Assembly (NCBI GenBank): GCA_030064845.1
Contig: JASJEC010000037.1
Coordinates: 1-43,688, forward strand
Origin: Kiloniellales bacterium
Lineage (GTDB): Bacteria; Pseudomonadota; Alphaproteobacteria; Kiloniellales; JAKSDN01
Length of the DNA: 43,688 bases
Direction of reading: 5' to 3'
Numbering within the stretch: the first letter of the stretch is position 1; each line of letters starts with the position of its first letter. Below the pieces are notes generated by a model. It was given only the letters and a program-made list of their open reading frames with translations. It searched no databases and was not told the origin of the DNA. A program made the position numbers and the translations under genes. Of the stretch, positions 8,570 to 16,685 are shown one piece after another.

Positions 8570-8932
8570 ATGCCACTAGATCCGCTTCGAATCAGCGTTA
8601 TCGCCAAGGTTTGTATCTTCGTTTCAGCCTTGCTAGTCCCCAGTGTTGCCATGGCCCAAGCGGACTTTCCATCGGGCAGCGCGTTTCGCGCCGGAGTAGG
8701 GACCTACGGCACCTTCGATGCGAACGCGCAGGAATCCCACTCGATCGCGAATCTGCAGGAAGGCGACGTCTATCGGGTCTGCCTCGTGGGCGGCTCCGGC
8801 AAGCTGATCGTCGACGGCTCGGAGGTCGCCATGGACCGCGGCGATTGCCACGACGCGTTCGGCACGAAGTTCGATTTTCAAGCCGATACCGAATCGAACG
8901 GCTTTTACACGCATCCCATCCGTGGCCGGTGA
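8570..8932 (+). CDS. Small secreted protein of unknown function
   Basis: A 120-residue protein that I do not recognise. A signal peptide is clear: a short N-terminus, a hydrophobic core AKVCIFVSALLVPSVAMA, and likely cleavage after AMA or AQA. The mature part has two cysteines (VYRVCLVGG and RGDCHDAFG), which could form a disulfide, and an alternation of short polar strands suggesting a small beta domain. The start at 8570 is favoured over one 63 bases upstream because AGGAAGAGGAGG lies just before it and the signal peptide then has normal length. It sits between the two sulfatase genes, 87 bases after the first. A strong hairpin follows its stop. Confidence 0.65.
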   Translation: MPLDPLRISVIAKVCIFVSALLVPSVAMAQADFPSGSAFRAGVGTYGTFDANAQESHSIANLQEGDVYRVCLVGGSGKLIVDGSEVAMDRGDCHDAFGTKFDFQADTESNGFYTHPIRGR

Positions 8933-8948
8933 TTGGCCACATTTTCTC

Positions 8949-8986
8949 GGTGGGATTCGCTTCGCCGCGCCGAAGCGAATCCCACC
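8949..8986 (+). terminator. Strong hairpin after the small secreted protein gene
   Basis: GGTGGGATTCGCTTCG at 8949-8964 pairs perfectly with 8971-8986, leaving a six-base loop. It starts 17 bases after the stop codon, where a terminator is expected. No T-run follows, so it may instead protect the mRNA end or terminate inefficiently. Confidence 0.55.
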
Positions 8987-9019
8987 CGGCATCGAGGGCG
9001 CGGCCACGAGCCGGGTTGC

Positions 9020-9033
9020 TTGATACACGTCAA
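9020..9033 (+). promoter_or_regulatory. FNR/FixK-like box upstream of the beta-barrel gene
   Basis: TTGATACACGTCAA matches the FNR-family consensus TTGAT-N4-ATCAA at nine of ten fixed positions. TAGTAT at 9053-9058 could be a -10 element; a transcript start near 9065 would put the box about 38 bases upstream, near the -41.5 typical of activated FNR promoters. The same half-sites occur in the box before ccoN. Confidence 0.5.
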
Positions 9034-9151
9034 GGACACGCTTCCCTTCGATTAGTATTCAAGGCCTGGGGTGCGAACGAGAAAAGCGGCGACCCGAAGG
9101 CTCCCAACCATCTGAGTCGCAAGATATGGTTCTGAAGGGAGGCAAGTATCG

Positions 9152-9211
9152 ATGAAGAGTCACATCAGATGGCGTGGTGACTGCCGTGTCGGGGCGAGAT
9201 CCGCTTCGTGA
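9152..9211 (+). CDS. Possible 19-residue leader ORF, in frame with the beta-barrel gene
   Basis: ATG at 9152 is preceded by AAGGGAGG at an ideal distance and reads MKSHIRWRGDCRVGARSAS before TGA at 9209-9211. After that stop the same frame stays open into the beta-barrel gene, whose own candidate starts lack good ribosome sites. It may be a leader peptide that loads ribosomes for the next gene, or the sign of a nonsense mutation. No homology is claimed. Confidence 0.35.
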   Translation: MKSHIRWRGDCRVGARSAS

Positions 9212-9244
9212 TTGCGCCGATCATTCCGTAACTGTTCTAGCCGA

Positions 9245-10042
9245 ATGAGACGAGCGCGAACAATGGCACCCCGGCTCTCGGCTTTCTTGCTCGCGGTCTT
9301 GCTGCTGGCGGTTGGGCCAGCCCATGGCGACCCCCCGGAGGATGCGGATGATGGCGGGGCCGCCGCGTCAAACCCGACGGCTTCCGTGAACTTCCAGGAC
9401 CTCAAGCTCCGGTACTTCAATCTCACAGAGGGTAACGAAGAGACTGTTGTGGAAGCCGAGGGCTCCTATGTGTTCCTGCCCGAGTTCAAGCTTACCCACA
9501 CGCTTACCGGGACGCGCACCAACCGGTCGGGCGACAACGAGATCGGCCTCCGGGAACTCAGCCTCAAGCCCATCTACCTGCATCCGATCATGCCGTTCGG
9601 CATCAAGGCGAAGTTCGCGCTCGGAGTCGAATGGCTCAAGGATCTGGGCAAGTCCAGGGAGGGAACCGGAACGGGGAGGGACCAGATTTCAGCGCTGACG
9701 GGCATTGGCTGGTTGCCCACCGAGAACGACTTCATCATCACGCTGGTCCAGTACTTTCACTCCTACACCGAAGACGACGGCTTCGACGAAGTCAGAAGTA
9801 CCGGGCCAAGGCTGATCTATGTTCGCAAGCTTCCCGTCATCAAGGGATGGGCCAAGGCCGACCTGAAGACCAGCATCGACCACGATGACGACAACGACTT
9901 TTCCCAGACGCTCGAATTGCAGCTCGGCACGATGGTTGCCGAGCAGATCGGGCTGTATGGCGAGGTTTTCGTGGGCGACAGTGCATTGGATACCGACGCA
10001 TACGATCTGGGTGGCGGAATCGGAGTCCGATTCCTGTACTAG
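9245..10042 (+). CDS. Predicted outer-membrane beta-barrel protein
   Basis: A 265-residue exported protein. A signal peptide with basic start MRRARTMAPR and core LSAFLLAVLLLAVGPAHG is followed by an acidic linker. The rest alternates short amphipathic strands (LRYFNLTEG, EGSYVFLPEFKLTHTLTG, AKFALGVEWL, FIITLVQYFHSYTED) and ends in GIGVRFLY, a terminal aromatic typical of outer-membrane barrels. It could be a small porin or a barrel of the transporter-like type; no specific family is certain. ATG at 9245 is preferred because it leaves a basic N-terminus; 9263 is also possible and neither has a strong SD. It lies between two sulfatase genes, 161 bases before the second, suggesting passage or anchoring of their substrate, which is inference. 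Confidence 0.6.
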   Translation: MRRARTMAPRLSAFLLAVLLLAVGPAHGDPPEDADDGGAAASNPTASVNFQDLKLRYFNLTEGNEETVVEAEGSYVFLPEFKLTHTLTGTRTNRSGDNEIGLRELSLKPIYLHPIMPFGIKAKFALGVEWLKDLGKSREGTGTGRDQISALTGIGWLPTENDFIITLVQYFHSYTEDDGFDEVRSTGPRLIYVRKLPVIKGWAKADLKTSIDHDDDNDFSQTLELQLGTMVAEQIGLYGEVFVGDSALDTDAYDLGGGIGVRFLY

Positions 10043-10203
10043 CGAGGGCGAGGTTGTACCGATAATCGCTTTTCAACCGATGTTCTTGAGGGCAGCTGGA
10101 GGGTCTGAAAGGGAAAGGCAGAGCGGAAAAGGTCGCCGTCGCCAGCTTGTCACGAATTTCGCTTTGGCGAATGGTTGTAACCACTTAGGGGAGGGGAACT
10201 TCA

Positions 10204-11817
10204 ATGACGGAGCGATCGAGAGGTCTTCGTTCGATATTGGCCGCCATCGCACCGGCGCTGGTGGTCGTGGCCTGGGCCAGCACCGCTTCAACCACGGCTG
10301 AAGCCTTCGAGGCCGATGGCCCGCATTTGCAGTTCAAGTCGAACAACGCGGAGGCCTGGGACCGGCAAGATCAGGAGATCGATGCCAAGCTCGCCGCGTT
10401 GGAGCAACGCGCGGGCAAGAAGCCCAACATCGTCTACATCCTGACCGACGACATCGGCTGGGGCGAGCTCGGCTGGCAAGGTGGCGGCAAGCATCGCGGC
10501 ACGCCGACGCCGGCGCTCGACAAGATGGCCTCCGAGGGGATGCGCTTCTGGTCGGCCTATGCCGAGCCATCCTGCACGCCGACCCGCATCGCCATCATGA
10601 CCGGCCGGCACCCCGTTAGGACCGGCTTGCTGTCGGTGCTCTGGCCGGGGATGGAAGACGGCCTTTCGCCCGACGAGGTGACGATCGCCGAACTTCTCTC
10701 CGATGCCGGATACAGCACGGCCATGTGGGGCAAGTGGCATCTCGGCGATCTGCCCGAGCACGCACCGGAGAACCAGGGCTTCGACTACGCCTACTACGGC
10801 CTCTTCAACGGTGCGCCCGACTGGTGGCAAGCTTCATTCGAGGACGAGAGCGGGGCTTACCCCTTCGCCGATTTCCCCGGCTACGAGGAGTATTTCGCGC
10901 GCACCGGCATTGACCTCTCGGTCGCGGGCTATGTCGGCGAGAAGGGCAAGGGCCGCAAGCCCATCGCGGGCGTTGCGGGTATCCTGGGCCCCGAGCGCCA
11001 AGAGGCCTTCGAGAACGAGTCGGTCAGCCAAATCAACGCCTGGATCAAGGATCGGGCGAAGTCCGACAAGCCCTTCTTCGTTTATTGGGCCTCCTACGCA
11101 TTGCAGATCTCGGCGTCCAAGGAGTTCCTGAAGGCGCCAGGCGTCGATCGGGCCAACCGCCAAGCCTCCTTCATGGTTCTGCACAACAAGCATGTTCAGT
11201 CCTTGCTCGATACCCTGAAACAAGAGGGGATCGCCGAGAATACGCTGGTGGTCTGGATCAGCGACAATGGACCGATGTACGCCTTTTGGCCGACAGCGGG
11301 CTATTCGCTACTCAGAGGGTCCAAGGGTGATGTCCTGGAGGGCGGCGTGCGTGTGCCGGCTATGGCTTGGTGGCCGGGGATGATCGAACCCGGACAGGAT
11401 CCGATAGACATGATGCACGTGACCGACCTCTTCACCACGGCGGCTAGGCTGGGCGGCGTGCTGGACAAGATACCGAGCGACCGGATTACCGACGGTGTCG
11501 ACCAGACCTCGCTCTTTCTGAACGGCGAGGGGCACTCCCGGCGCAACTTCATCTCGTATTACAGCGGCGGGGTCCTCGGCGCGCTGCGCTATCAGGACTT
11601 CAAGGTTCACATCAAGGCGGCGCAGGGCGGCCTACCGGGCATGGATTTCTACAATATCAAGCGGGATCCGGGCGAGAAATTCGGGGCGCTCTACGGCGGC
11701 CTCTTCGCCGTGGCACCGATCCAGATGACGCTCAGGCAACACATGGGACGGATCGCCAAGTTCCCGCACCGGCCGCCCGAGGTCGCCAAGGACTCCCGGC
11801 TGACACCGCACGACTGA
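10204..11817 (+). CDS. Secreted type I sulfatase (arylsulfatase-like), copy 2
   Basis: A 537-residue sulfatase related to the first copy, including a shared pre-domain with the pattern QDQEIDAKLAALEQR before the fold. The signal peptide spans about residues 1-34. Metal-binding Asp82-Asp83 (ILTDDIGWGE) is followed by CTPTRIAIMTGR with Cys124 as the formylglycine site and Arg128. WGKWHLGD and VVWISDNGP supply the remaining conserved active-site residues. GGGGAGGGGAAC lies just before the ATG. The gene is 55 bases from the RND adaptor gene and probably shares its transcript. The differences from copy 1 in the middle and end of the protein suggest a different substrate rather than a recent duplicate. 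Confidence 0.9.
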   Translation: MTERSRGLRSILAAIAPALVVVAWASTASTTAEAFEADGPHLQFKSNNAEAWDRQDQEIDAKLAALEQRAGKKPNIVYILTDDIGWGELGWQGGGKHRGTPTPALDKMASEGMRFWSAYAEPSCTPTRIAIMTGRHPVRTGLLSVLWPGMEDGLSPDEVTIAELLSDAGYSTAMWGKWHLGDLPEHAPENQGFDYAYYGLFNGAPDWWQASFEDESGAYPFADFPGYEEYFARTGIDLSVAGYVGEKGKGRKPIAGVAGILGPERQEAFENESVSQINAWIKDRAKSDKPFFVYWASYALQISASKEFLKAPGVDRANRQASFMVLHNKHVQSLLDTLKQEGIAENTLVVWISDNGPMYAFWPTAGYSLLRGSKGDVLEGGVRVPAMAWWPGMIEPGQDPIDMMHVTDLFTTAARLGGVLDKIPSDRITDGVDQTSLFLNGEGHSRRNFISYYSGGVLGALRYQDFKVHIKAAQGGLPGMDFYNIKRDPGEKFGALYGGLFAVAPIQMTLRQHMGRIAKFPHRPPEVAKDSRLTPHD

Positions 11818-11872
11818 GGGCATCTGGTCTGCTATCGTAACCGCAAAGCGTTGCAGGGAGCGTAGAGTAACG

Positions 11873-12976
11873 ATGTTGAGACTCCACGGAATGAGACGGC
11901 TTTTGGTCCTGATTCCGCCACTGCTGGCGATGACGCTCAGTGGATGCGAGGAGCAGCGAGAGGCGGCAGAGGTGATCCGGCCCGTCCGCGCCATGAAGGT
12001 GCAGGACGTCGAAGCTTTCGTGAAGCGCTACTTCCCGGGGCGCGCGGCGGCGACGCAGGAGATCAATGCCTCGTTCCGAGTCTCGGGTCAGCTGATCGAG
12101 CGGCCCATCGACGTCGGGATGGAGGTCGCAAAGGGCGATCTCATCGCCCAGCTCGACACCTCGACCTTCGAGGCCGAGGTCGATCGACGGAAGGCGGAGG
12201 TGTCCCAGGCCTTGGCGGTGCGCGAGCGCACCCAGTTGGAGCTGGACCGCCAGTCAGAGCTCTTGGCCAAGGGCTGGGTCACCAAGGCCCGCGTGGACAC
12301 CGTGCGGGCAACGGCCCTGGCCGCTCGGGCTTCCGTGAACGCGGCGCAGGCGGCCCTTAAGCGCGCCGAACTCGATCTGTCCTACACGACCTTGCTTGCG
12401 CCCTTCGACGGCGTGGTCACCGAGAGATTCGTCGAGAACTTCCAGGAAGTGCTGGCCAAGCAGCCTATCGCGCGGATCGTCGACGCATCCCAGATCGAGT
12501 TCTGGGTCTCGATCCCCGAATCGCTGATCTCCTTGGCACCCTATGCCCGGGACATCACGGTCGAGTTCGACGCATTTCCCGGCCGGCCCCTGCCGGCCCA
12601 GATCAAGGAGATCAAGAGCGAGGCCTCGGAGACGACGCGATCCTTCGATGTCAACCTGATCATGGACCAGCCTGAGGACTTCAAGGTGCTGCCCGGCATG
12701 GCCGGGCGGTCGATCGCGAACCGTTTCGAGCTGCCGCCGGAAGATCGGCTCGAGGGCCACGAAGTGCCTCTCTCGGCGATCCACAATCCGGGTGGGGAGA
12801 AGGACTACCTCTGGGTGGTCGACGAGGCCGAGATGAGGGTGGTTGCACGTGAGGTTCAGAAGACCGAGACCACCAATCGCGGCGTGCGCGTCCAGGGGGT
12901 GCAGCCCGGCGAATGGATCGTGATCGCCGGTGTCGAGTACCTGAGAGAGGGACAGAAGGTGCGCTTCTTCCCATGA
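11873..12976 (+). CDS. RND efflux periplasmic adaptor (membrane fusion protein), lipoprotein
   Basis: A 367-residue adaptor that links an inner-membrane RND pump to an outer-membrane channel. The lipobox is MTLSGC, with Cys25 as the lipidated residue. A barrel-sandwich lipoyl half (SFRVSGQLIERPIDVGMEV) is followed by a coiled-coil hairpin of about residues 100-165 (SQALAVRERTQLELDRQSEL, ASVNAAQAALKRAELDL), the return half (LLAPFDGVVTERFVE), then beta-barrel and membrane-proximal parts. The coding end lies 22 bases before the permease start, so the two form one operon. An outer-membrane factor of the TolC type is absent from the window. A second Met six codons later could be the true start. 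Confidence 0.9.
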   Translation: MLRLHGMRRLLVLIPPLLAMTLSGCEEQREAAEVIRPVRAMKVQDVEAFVKRYFPGRAAATQEINASFRVSGQLIERPIDVGMEVAKGDLIAQLDTSTFEAEVDRRKAEVSQALAVRERTQLELDRQSELLAKGWVTKARVDTVRATALAARASVNAAQAALKRAELDLSYTTLLAPFDGVVTERFVENFQEVLAKQPIARIVDASQIEFWVSIPESLISLAPYARDITVEFDAFPGRPLPAQIKEIKSEASETTRSFDVNLIMDQPEDFKVLPGMAGRSIANRFELPPEDRLEGHEVPLSAIHNPGGEKDYLWVVDEAEMRVVAREVQKTETTNRGVRVQGVQPGEWIVIAGVEYLREGQKVRFFP

Positions 12977-12998
12977 TCGAACCTTGAGGGCTGGCACA

Positions 12999-15900
12999 AT
13001 GTCTCTCCCGGAAATCGCGATCCAGAAGCGCGCCGTCACCTACTTCCTGGCCGTCCTTCTGCTCTGCGGCGGAGTCGGCAGCTTTTTCTCGCTGGGGTGG
13101 CTCGAGGACCCGACCTTCACGGTCAAGACCGCGGCCATCGTTACCTCTTATCCGGGCGCCAGCCCGGAGGAGGTCGAGCTGGAGGTCACGGACCGGCTCG
13201 AGGTCGCCCTGCAGGAACTGCCCCAGCTCGACGAGCTCTACTCGATCTCCCGGGCCGGTCTCTCGATCATCCGGGTCGACATCAAGTCCGAGTACTTCGC
13301 CGATCGCCTGCCGCAGGTCTGGGACGAGATGCGCCGCAAGATCAACGACACGCGTCCCTTTCTGCCGCCCGGCGCGGGGGAGCCACAGATCGCCGACGAC
13401 TGGGGCTTCGTCTATGGCTTCCTCCTGGCGGTGACGGGCAGCGGCTTCACCTACGCCGAGCAGGAGGAGTTCGCGAAGTTCCTCAAGAAGGAGCTGAGCG
13501 TTGTCAAGGACGTAGCGCGTGTCGAGCTCTGGGGTGTGCGCGACCGGGTGGTCTATGTCGACATCTCCCAGCAGCAGCTCTCACAGCTCGGCCTGACGCC
13601 GGCAGATGCGGCGCTGACCCTTGGCCAGCAGAACATGGTGGTTGACGCCGGCAGCGTTGATTCCACCGAGCAAAGGTTTCGCGTCTCGCCTACCGGCAGC
13701 TTCCGGTCGGCCGAGGAGATCGGCGAGCTGACGATCGCCGCCAATCTGGCGACCACGACCGTTCGCTTGGTTGGAGAAGGGGTGTCCGGCACCACGGCGC
13801 CGGAGCGTCCGGAAGGCGGGGCCCAGCGGTTTCAACAACTGATCAAGGTGAAGGACCTCGCCACGATCAATCCCGGCTATCTGGAGCCGCCCAGGACGAT
13901 CATGCGTCACAACGGCAAGCCGGCGATCGCGATCGCCATGGCCGGGGTCGAGGGCTCGAACATCGTCGATGTCGGCGCCGCGGTCGACAAGCGCCTGGAC
14001 GAACTGATCCAGGACCTGCCGGTCGGTATCGAGGTGCACCAGATCTCCTGGCAGTCCGATGTGGTCAACAGCTCGATCAAGGGCTTCATGTTCAACCTGC
14101 TGCAGGCGGTGATCATCGTGCTGGTCGTGCTGACCATACCCATGGGCTGGCGCATGGGCGTGATCATCGGCTCGGGCCTGATCCTGACCATCGCGGGGAC
14201 GCTGGTGTTCATGGCGGTGTTCGGCATCGACCTGCACCGCATGTCCCTGGGGGCCCTCGTGATCGCCCTCGGCATGATGGTGGACAACTGCATCGTCATC
14301 GCCGACGGCTTCGCGGTCCGCATCGGAAAGGGCATGGACCGGACGAAGGCCGCCATCGAGGCGGCGAACCTGCCGGCCTTTTCGCTGCTCGGCGCCACGG
14401 TGATCGCGGTCATGGCCTTCTACCCGATCTTCGCTTCGCTCGACGACGCCGGCGAGTATTGCGCCGATCTCTTCACCGTCGTGGGCATCGCCCTGCTGTT
14501 CAGCTGGCTGGTCGCGATGGTCTTCACCCCGGTCCAGTGCCTCGACCTGATCCCGGCCTCTTCGCCCGATCAGCAGGCTGCCGGCGGCGGCCGCTTCTAC
14601 GGCGCCTTCCGGCGCTTCCTGGGCTTCTCCATCCGGAACCGCTTCCCCTTCTTCGGGCTGATGGTCGGTCTGCTGGTCTTGGCTCTCTTCGCCTTCCAGG
14701 GCCTGCCGCAGCAGTTCTTTCCGGACTCGGCACGGCCCCAGTTCCTGGTCGACTATTGGGCGCCCGAGGGGACGCGGACGCAGACTGTCAGCGAGGACCT
14801 TAAAGCCATCGAAGCCAGGATTCTGGAGGACGAGCGGGTCGAGAGCGTCAGCGTCTTCATTGGCCAGGGACCGCCGCGCTTCTACCTGCCGGTCGAGTCA
14901 GAGTTCCCCTACGAGACCTATGCAAACCTGATCATCAACACCAAGAGCGGCGGCGACGTGCCCGACGTGGTCGCGGACCTCGAGCCCTGGATGAACGATA
15001 ACGTGGCCCAGGCTCTGACCCGCGTCCGGCTCTATGGCTTGGGACCCAGCGACACCTGGAAATTCGAAGCGCGGTTCAGCGGCCCGGCGGAAGCCGACCC
15101 GGCCGTCCTGCGGGAACTCGGCGACAAAGGCAAGTCGATCCTCGAGGGCACACCGCTCGCCAAGGAGATCCGCACCGACATGCGCAACCGGGTGCGGCGG
15201 GTCGAGATCGTCTACAACGACGCCCGGGCGCGCTGGGCCGATATCAGCAGGGTGGCGATCGCCGATTCCACCAAGCGGGCCTACGACGGCCTCGACGTCG
15301 GTCTCTACCGCGAGGGCGACAGCCTTATCCCCATCAAGCTGCGTCTGGTCGAGAACGAACGGAGCAACATCGGCGCTCTGGACGTCCTCCAGGTGTCCTC
15401 GGCGCTCTCGACGGGTACCGTCGCGCTCGCCCAGGTGGCCGACGACGTCGCCTTCCGGTGGGAAGACCCGATCATCATCCGCTATCAGCGGCGGCGCGCG
15501 AACACCGTCCAGGCCTCGCCCAACGGCGTCACCTTTCCGACCCTCTATGCGGAGGTCGCCAAGGCCTTCGAGGAGATCGAGCTGCCGCCGGGCTACGAGC
15601 TGTTCTGGGACGGTGAGCTCAAGTCCACGGCGGATGCCCAGAAATCCCTGATCCCCGGCATCATCCCGGTGGTCGTCATCATCCTCTTCATCGTCGTCTA
15701 TCTGTACAATGCCTATCGCCCACCCCTGGTGATCTTGATGGCGATCCCCTTCATCTTCATCGGGATCGCGCCGGCGCTGCTCGCGACCCAGGTACCCTTC
15801 GGCTTCGTCGCGTTGCTCGGCGCCATGAGCCTGGCCGGCATGATGATCAAGAACGCCATCGTCCTGCTCGACGAGGTCAACCGCGAACGCGCCGCGGGCA

Positions 15901-16133
15901 GCATCCCCTACGATGCCGTCGTCAACGCCGCCGTCTCCAGGCTGCGCCCGGTCGTCCTGGCCGCGGCGACCACCGTGCTCGGCGTGATCCCCTTGCTCCA
16001 GGACGTCTTTTGGGTCGGCATGTCGATCACGATCATGGCCGGCCTGACCGCGGGCACCGTCATCACGATGGTCCTTGTGCCGGTGCTGTACTCCATATTC
16101 TATCGTGTCGAGGTCCCGTCGAAGTCTGCCTAG
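12999..16133 (+). CDS. RND-family efflux permease (HAE1/AcrB-like)
   Basis: A 1044-residue inner-membrane pump, the usual length for the family, with one N-terminal membrane helix, two large periplasmic loops and two groups of six helices. The fourth helix carries LGMMVDNCIVIADGF, where AcrB has two adjacent aspartates and this protein has Asp-Asn, a form also common in family members. FVALLGAMSLAGMMIKNAIVLLDE marks the conserved second half. The start at 12999 follows TTGAGGGCTGGCACA; a TTG 15 bases upstream is the alternative. It is driven by proton movement and works with the preceding adaptor. The substrate is unknown, but the link to two sulfatases suggests desulfated or sulfated compounds. 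Confidence 0.92.
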   Translation: MSLPEIAIQKRAVTYFLAVLLLCGGVGSFFSLGWLEDPTFTVKTAAIVTSYPGASPEEVELEVTDRLEVALQELPQLDELYSISRAGLSIIRVDIKSEYFADRLPQVWDEMRRKINDTRPFLPPGAGEPQIADDWGFVYGFLLAVTGSGFTYAEQEEFAKFLKKELSVVKDVARVELWGVRDRVVYVDISQQQLSQLGLTPADAALTLGQQNMVVDAGSVDSTEQRFRVSPTGSFRSAEEIGELTIAANLATTTVRLVGEGVSGTTAPERPEGGAQRFQQLIKVKDLATINPGYLEPPRTIMRHNGKPAIAIAMAGVEGSNIVDVGAAVDKRLDELIQDLPVGIEVHQISWQSDVVNSSIKGFMFNLLQAVIIVLVVLTIPMGWRMGVIIGSGLILTIAGTLVFMAVFGIDLHRMSLGALVIALGMMVDNCIVIADGFAVRIGKGMDRTKAAIEAANLPAFSLLGATVIAVMAFYPIFASLDDAGEYCADLFTVVGIALLFSWLVAMVFTPVQCLDLIPASSPDQQAAGGGRFYGAFRRFLGFSIRNRFPFFGLMVGLLVLALFAFQGLPQQFFPDSARPQFLVDYWAPEGTRTQTVSEDLKAIEARILEDERVESVSVFIGQGPPRFYLPVESEFPYETYANLIINTKSGGDVPDVVADLEPWMNDNVAQALTRVRLYGLGPSDTWKFEARFSGPAEADPAVLRELGDKGKSILEGTPLAKEIRTDMRNRVRRVEIVYNDARARWADISRVAIADSTKRAYDGLDVGLYREGDSLIPIKLRLVENERSNIGALDVLQVSSALSTGTVALAQVADDVAFRWEDPIIIRYQRRRANTVQASPNGVTFPTLYAEVAKAFEEIELPPGYELFWDGELKSTADAQKSLIPGIIPVVVIILFIVVYLYNAYRPPLVILMAIPFIFIGIAPALLATQVPFGFVALLGAMSLAGMMIKNAIVLLDEVNRERAAGSIPYDAVVNAAVSRLRPVVLAAATTVLGVIPLLQDVFWVGMSITIMAGLTAGTVITMVLVPVLYSIFYRVEVPSKSA

Positions 16134-16142
16134 GAGAGTCCC

Positions 16143-16484
16143 ATGTTTCGCATCGCCCTGACATTGGTTCTTGTCTTGATCGGCGGGGCGGCGGCGGAGC
16201 GCGCCCGGGCGGCCGAGCCAGGGCGCGACGCCTGCTATTTCTTCCAGTTGGCGGCGATCGACAGCCTGGGCCGGCTGATTCACGAGCATACGCGCCAGGG
16301 CGACGGCGGCCGCCGCGTCATTCAGGCAAGCTCGGCCATGCAGCTCCTCGGGACCGCCAAGTGCGACGTCGAGCCGGCGCTCGAGGGCATGAACTGCCTG
16401 ATCGAGAAGATACTGCCCTACGAGGGCGACTATACCCTCCCGCAGGCGCAGGACTGCCTGGACGCGGTCCGGAAAGCCAACTAG
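16143..16484 (+). CDS. Small four-cysteine secreted protein linked to the RND pump
   Basis: A 113-residue protein with a signal peptide (MFRIALTLVLVLIGGAAAERARA). The mature part is helical and has exactly four cysteines (DACYFF, AKCDVE, MNCLIE, QDCLDA), enough for two disulfides. It starts nine bases after the permease stop, with GGAGA before its ATG, and so is almost certainly translated from the same message. I do not recognise its family. A periplasmic accessory or inhibitor-like role beside the pump is only a guess from position. Confidence 0.75.
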   Translation: MFRIALTLVLVLIGGAAAERARAAEPGRDACYFFQLAAIDSLGRLIHEHTRQGDGGRRVIQASSAMQLLGTAKCDVEPALEGMNCLIEKILPYEGDYTLPQAQDCLDAVRKAN

Positions 16485-16490
16485 GACAAG

Positions 16491-16596
16491 GCCGCCGGCC
16501 AGGGTGAGCCGGCCGGCCGCTTGAGGCTTGTCCCTTGCGGCCTCATGCCGCCTGGATTACAAACCGCCGGAAATTGGCGAGGCCCCTTCCGGGGCC
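16491..16596 (+). terminator. GC-rich hairpins after the RND operon
   Basis: GCCGCCGGCC at 16491-16500 pairs with 16511-16520 with one mismatch, and GGCCCCTTCCGGGGCC at 16581-16596 is a second, perfect small hairpin. They begin six bases past the last gene of the RND operon. Neither is followed by a T-run, so termination strength is uncertain. Confidence 0.4.
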
Positions 16597-16685
16597 CGTC
16601 GTCAGGGGAGAGGGCGGGTCCACTCTCCGCGACGGCAGGCCCGGGCGGAGTTCGTAGTCGAGGATACGGTAACGCGGCGGCGCCG

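Noticed and set aside
14270-14310. Asp-Asn instead of Asp-Asp in the RND proton-relay helix
   Set aside because: This variant is frequent among HAE1-type pumps and is not evidence of inactivity.
14898-16289. 463-codon open frame on minus opposite the RND permease
   Set aside because: Antisense to a clear permease with Asp/Gly/Arg/His bias and no motifs.
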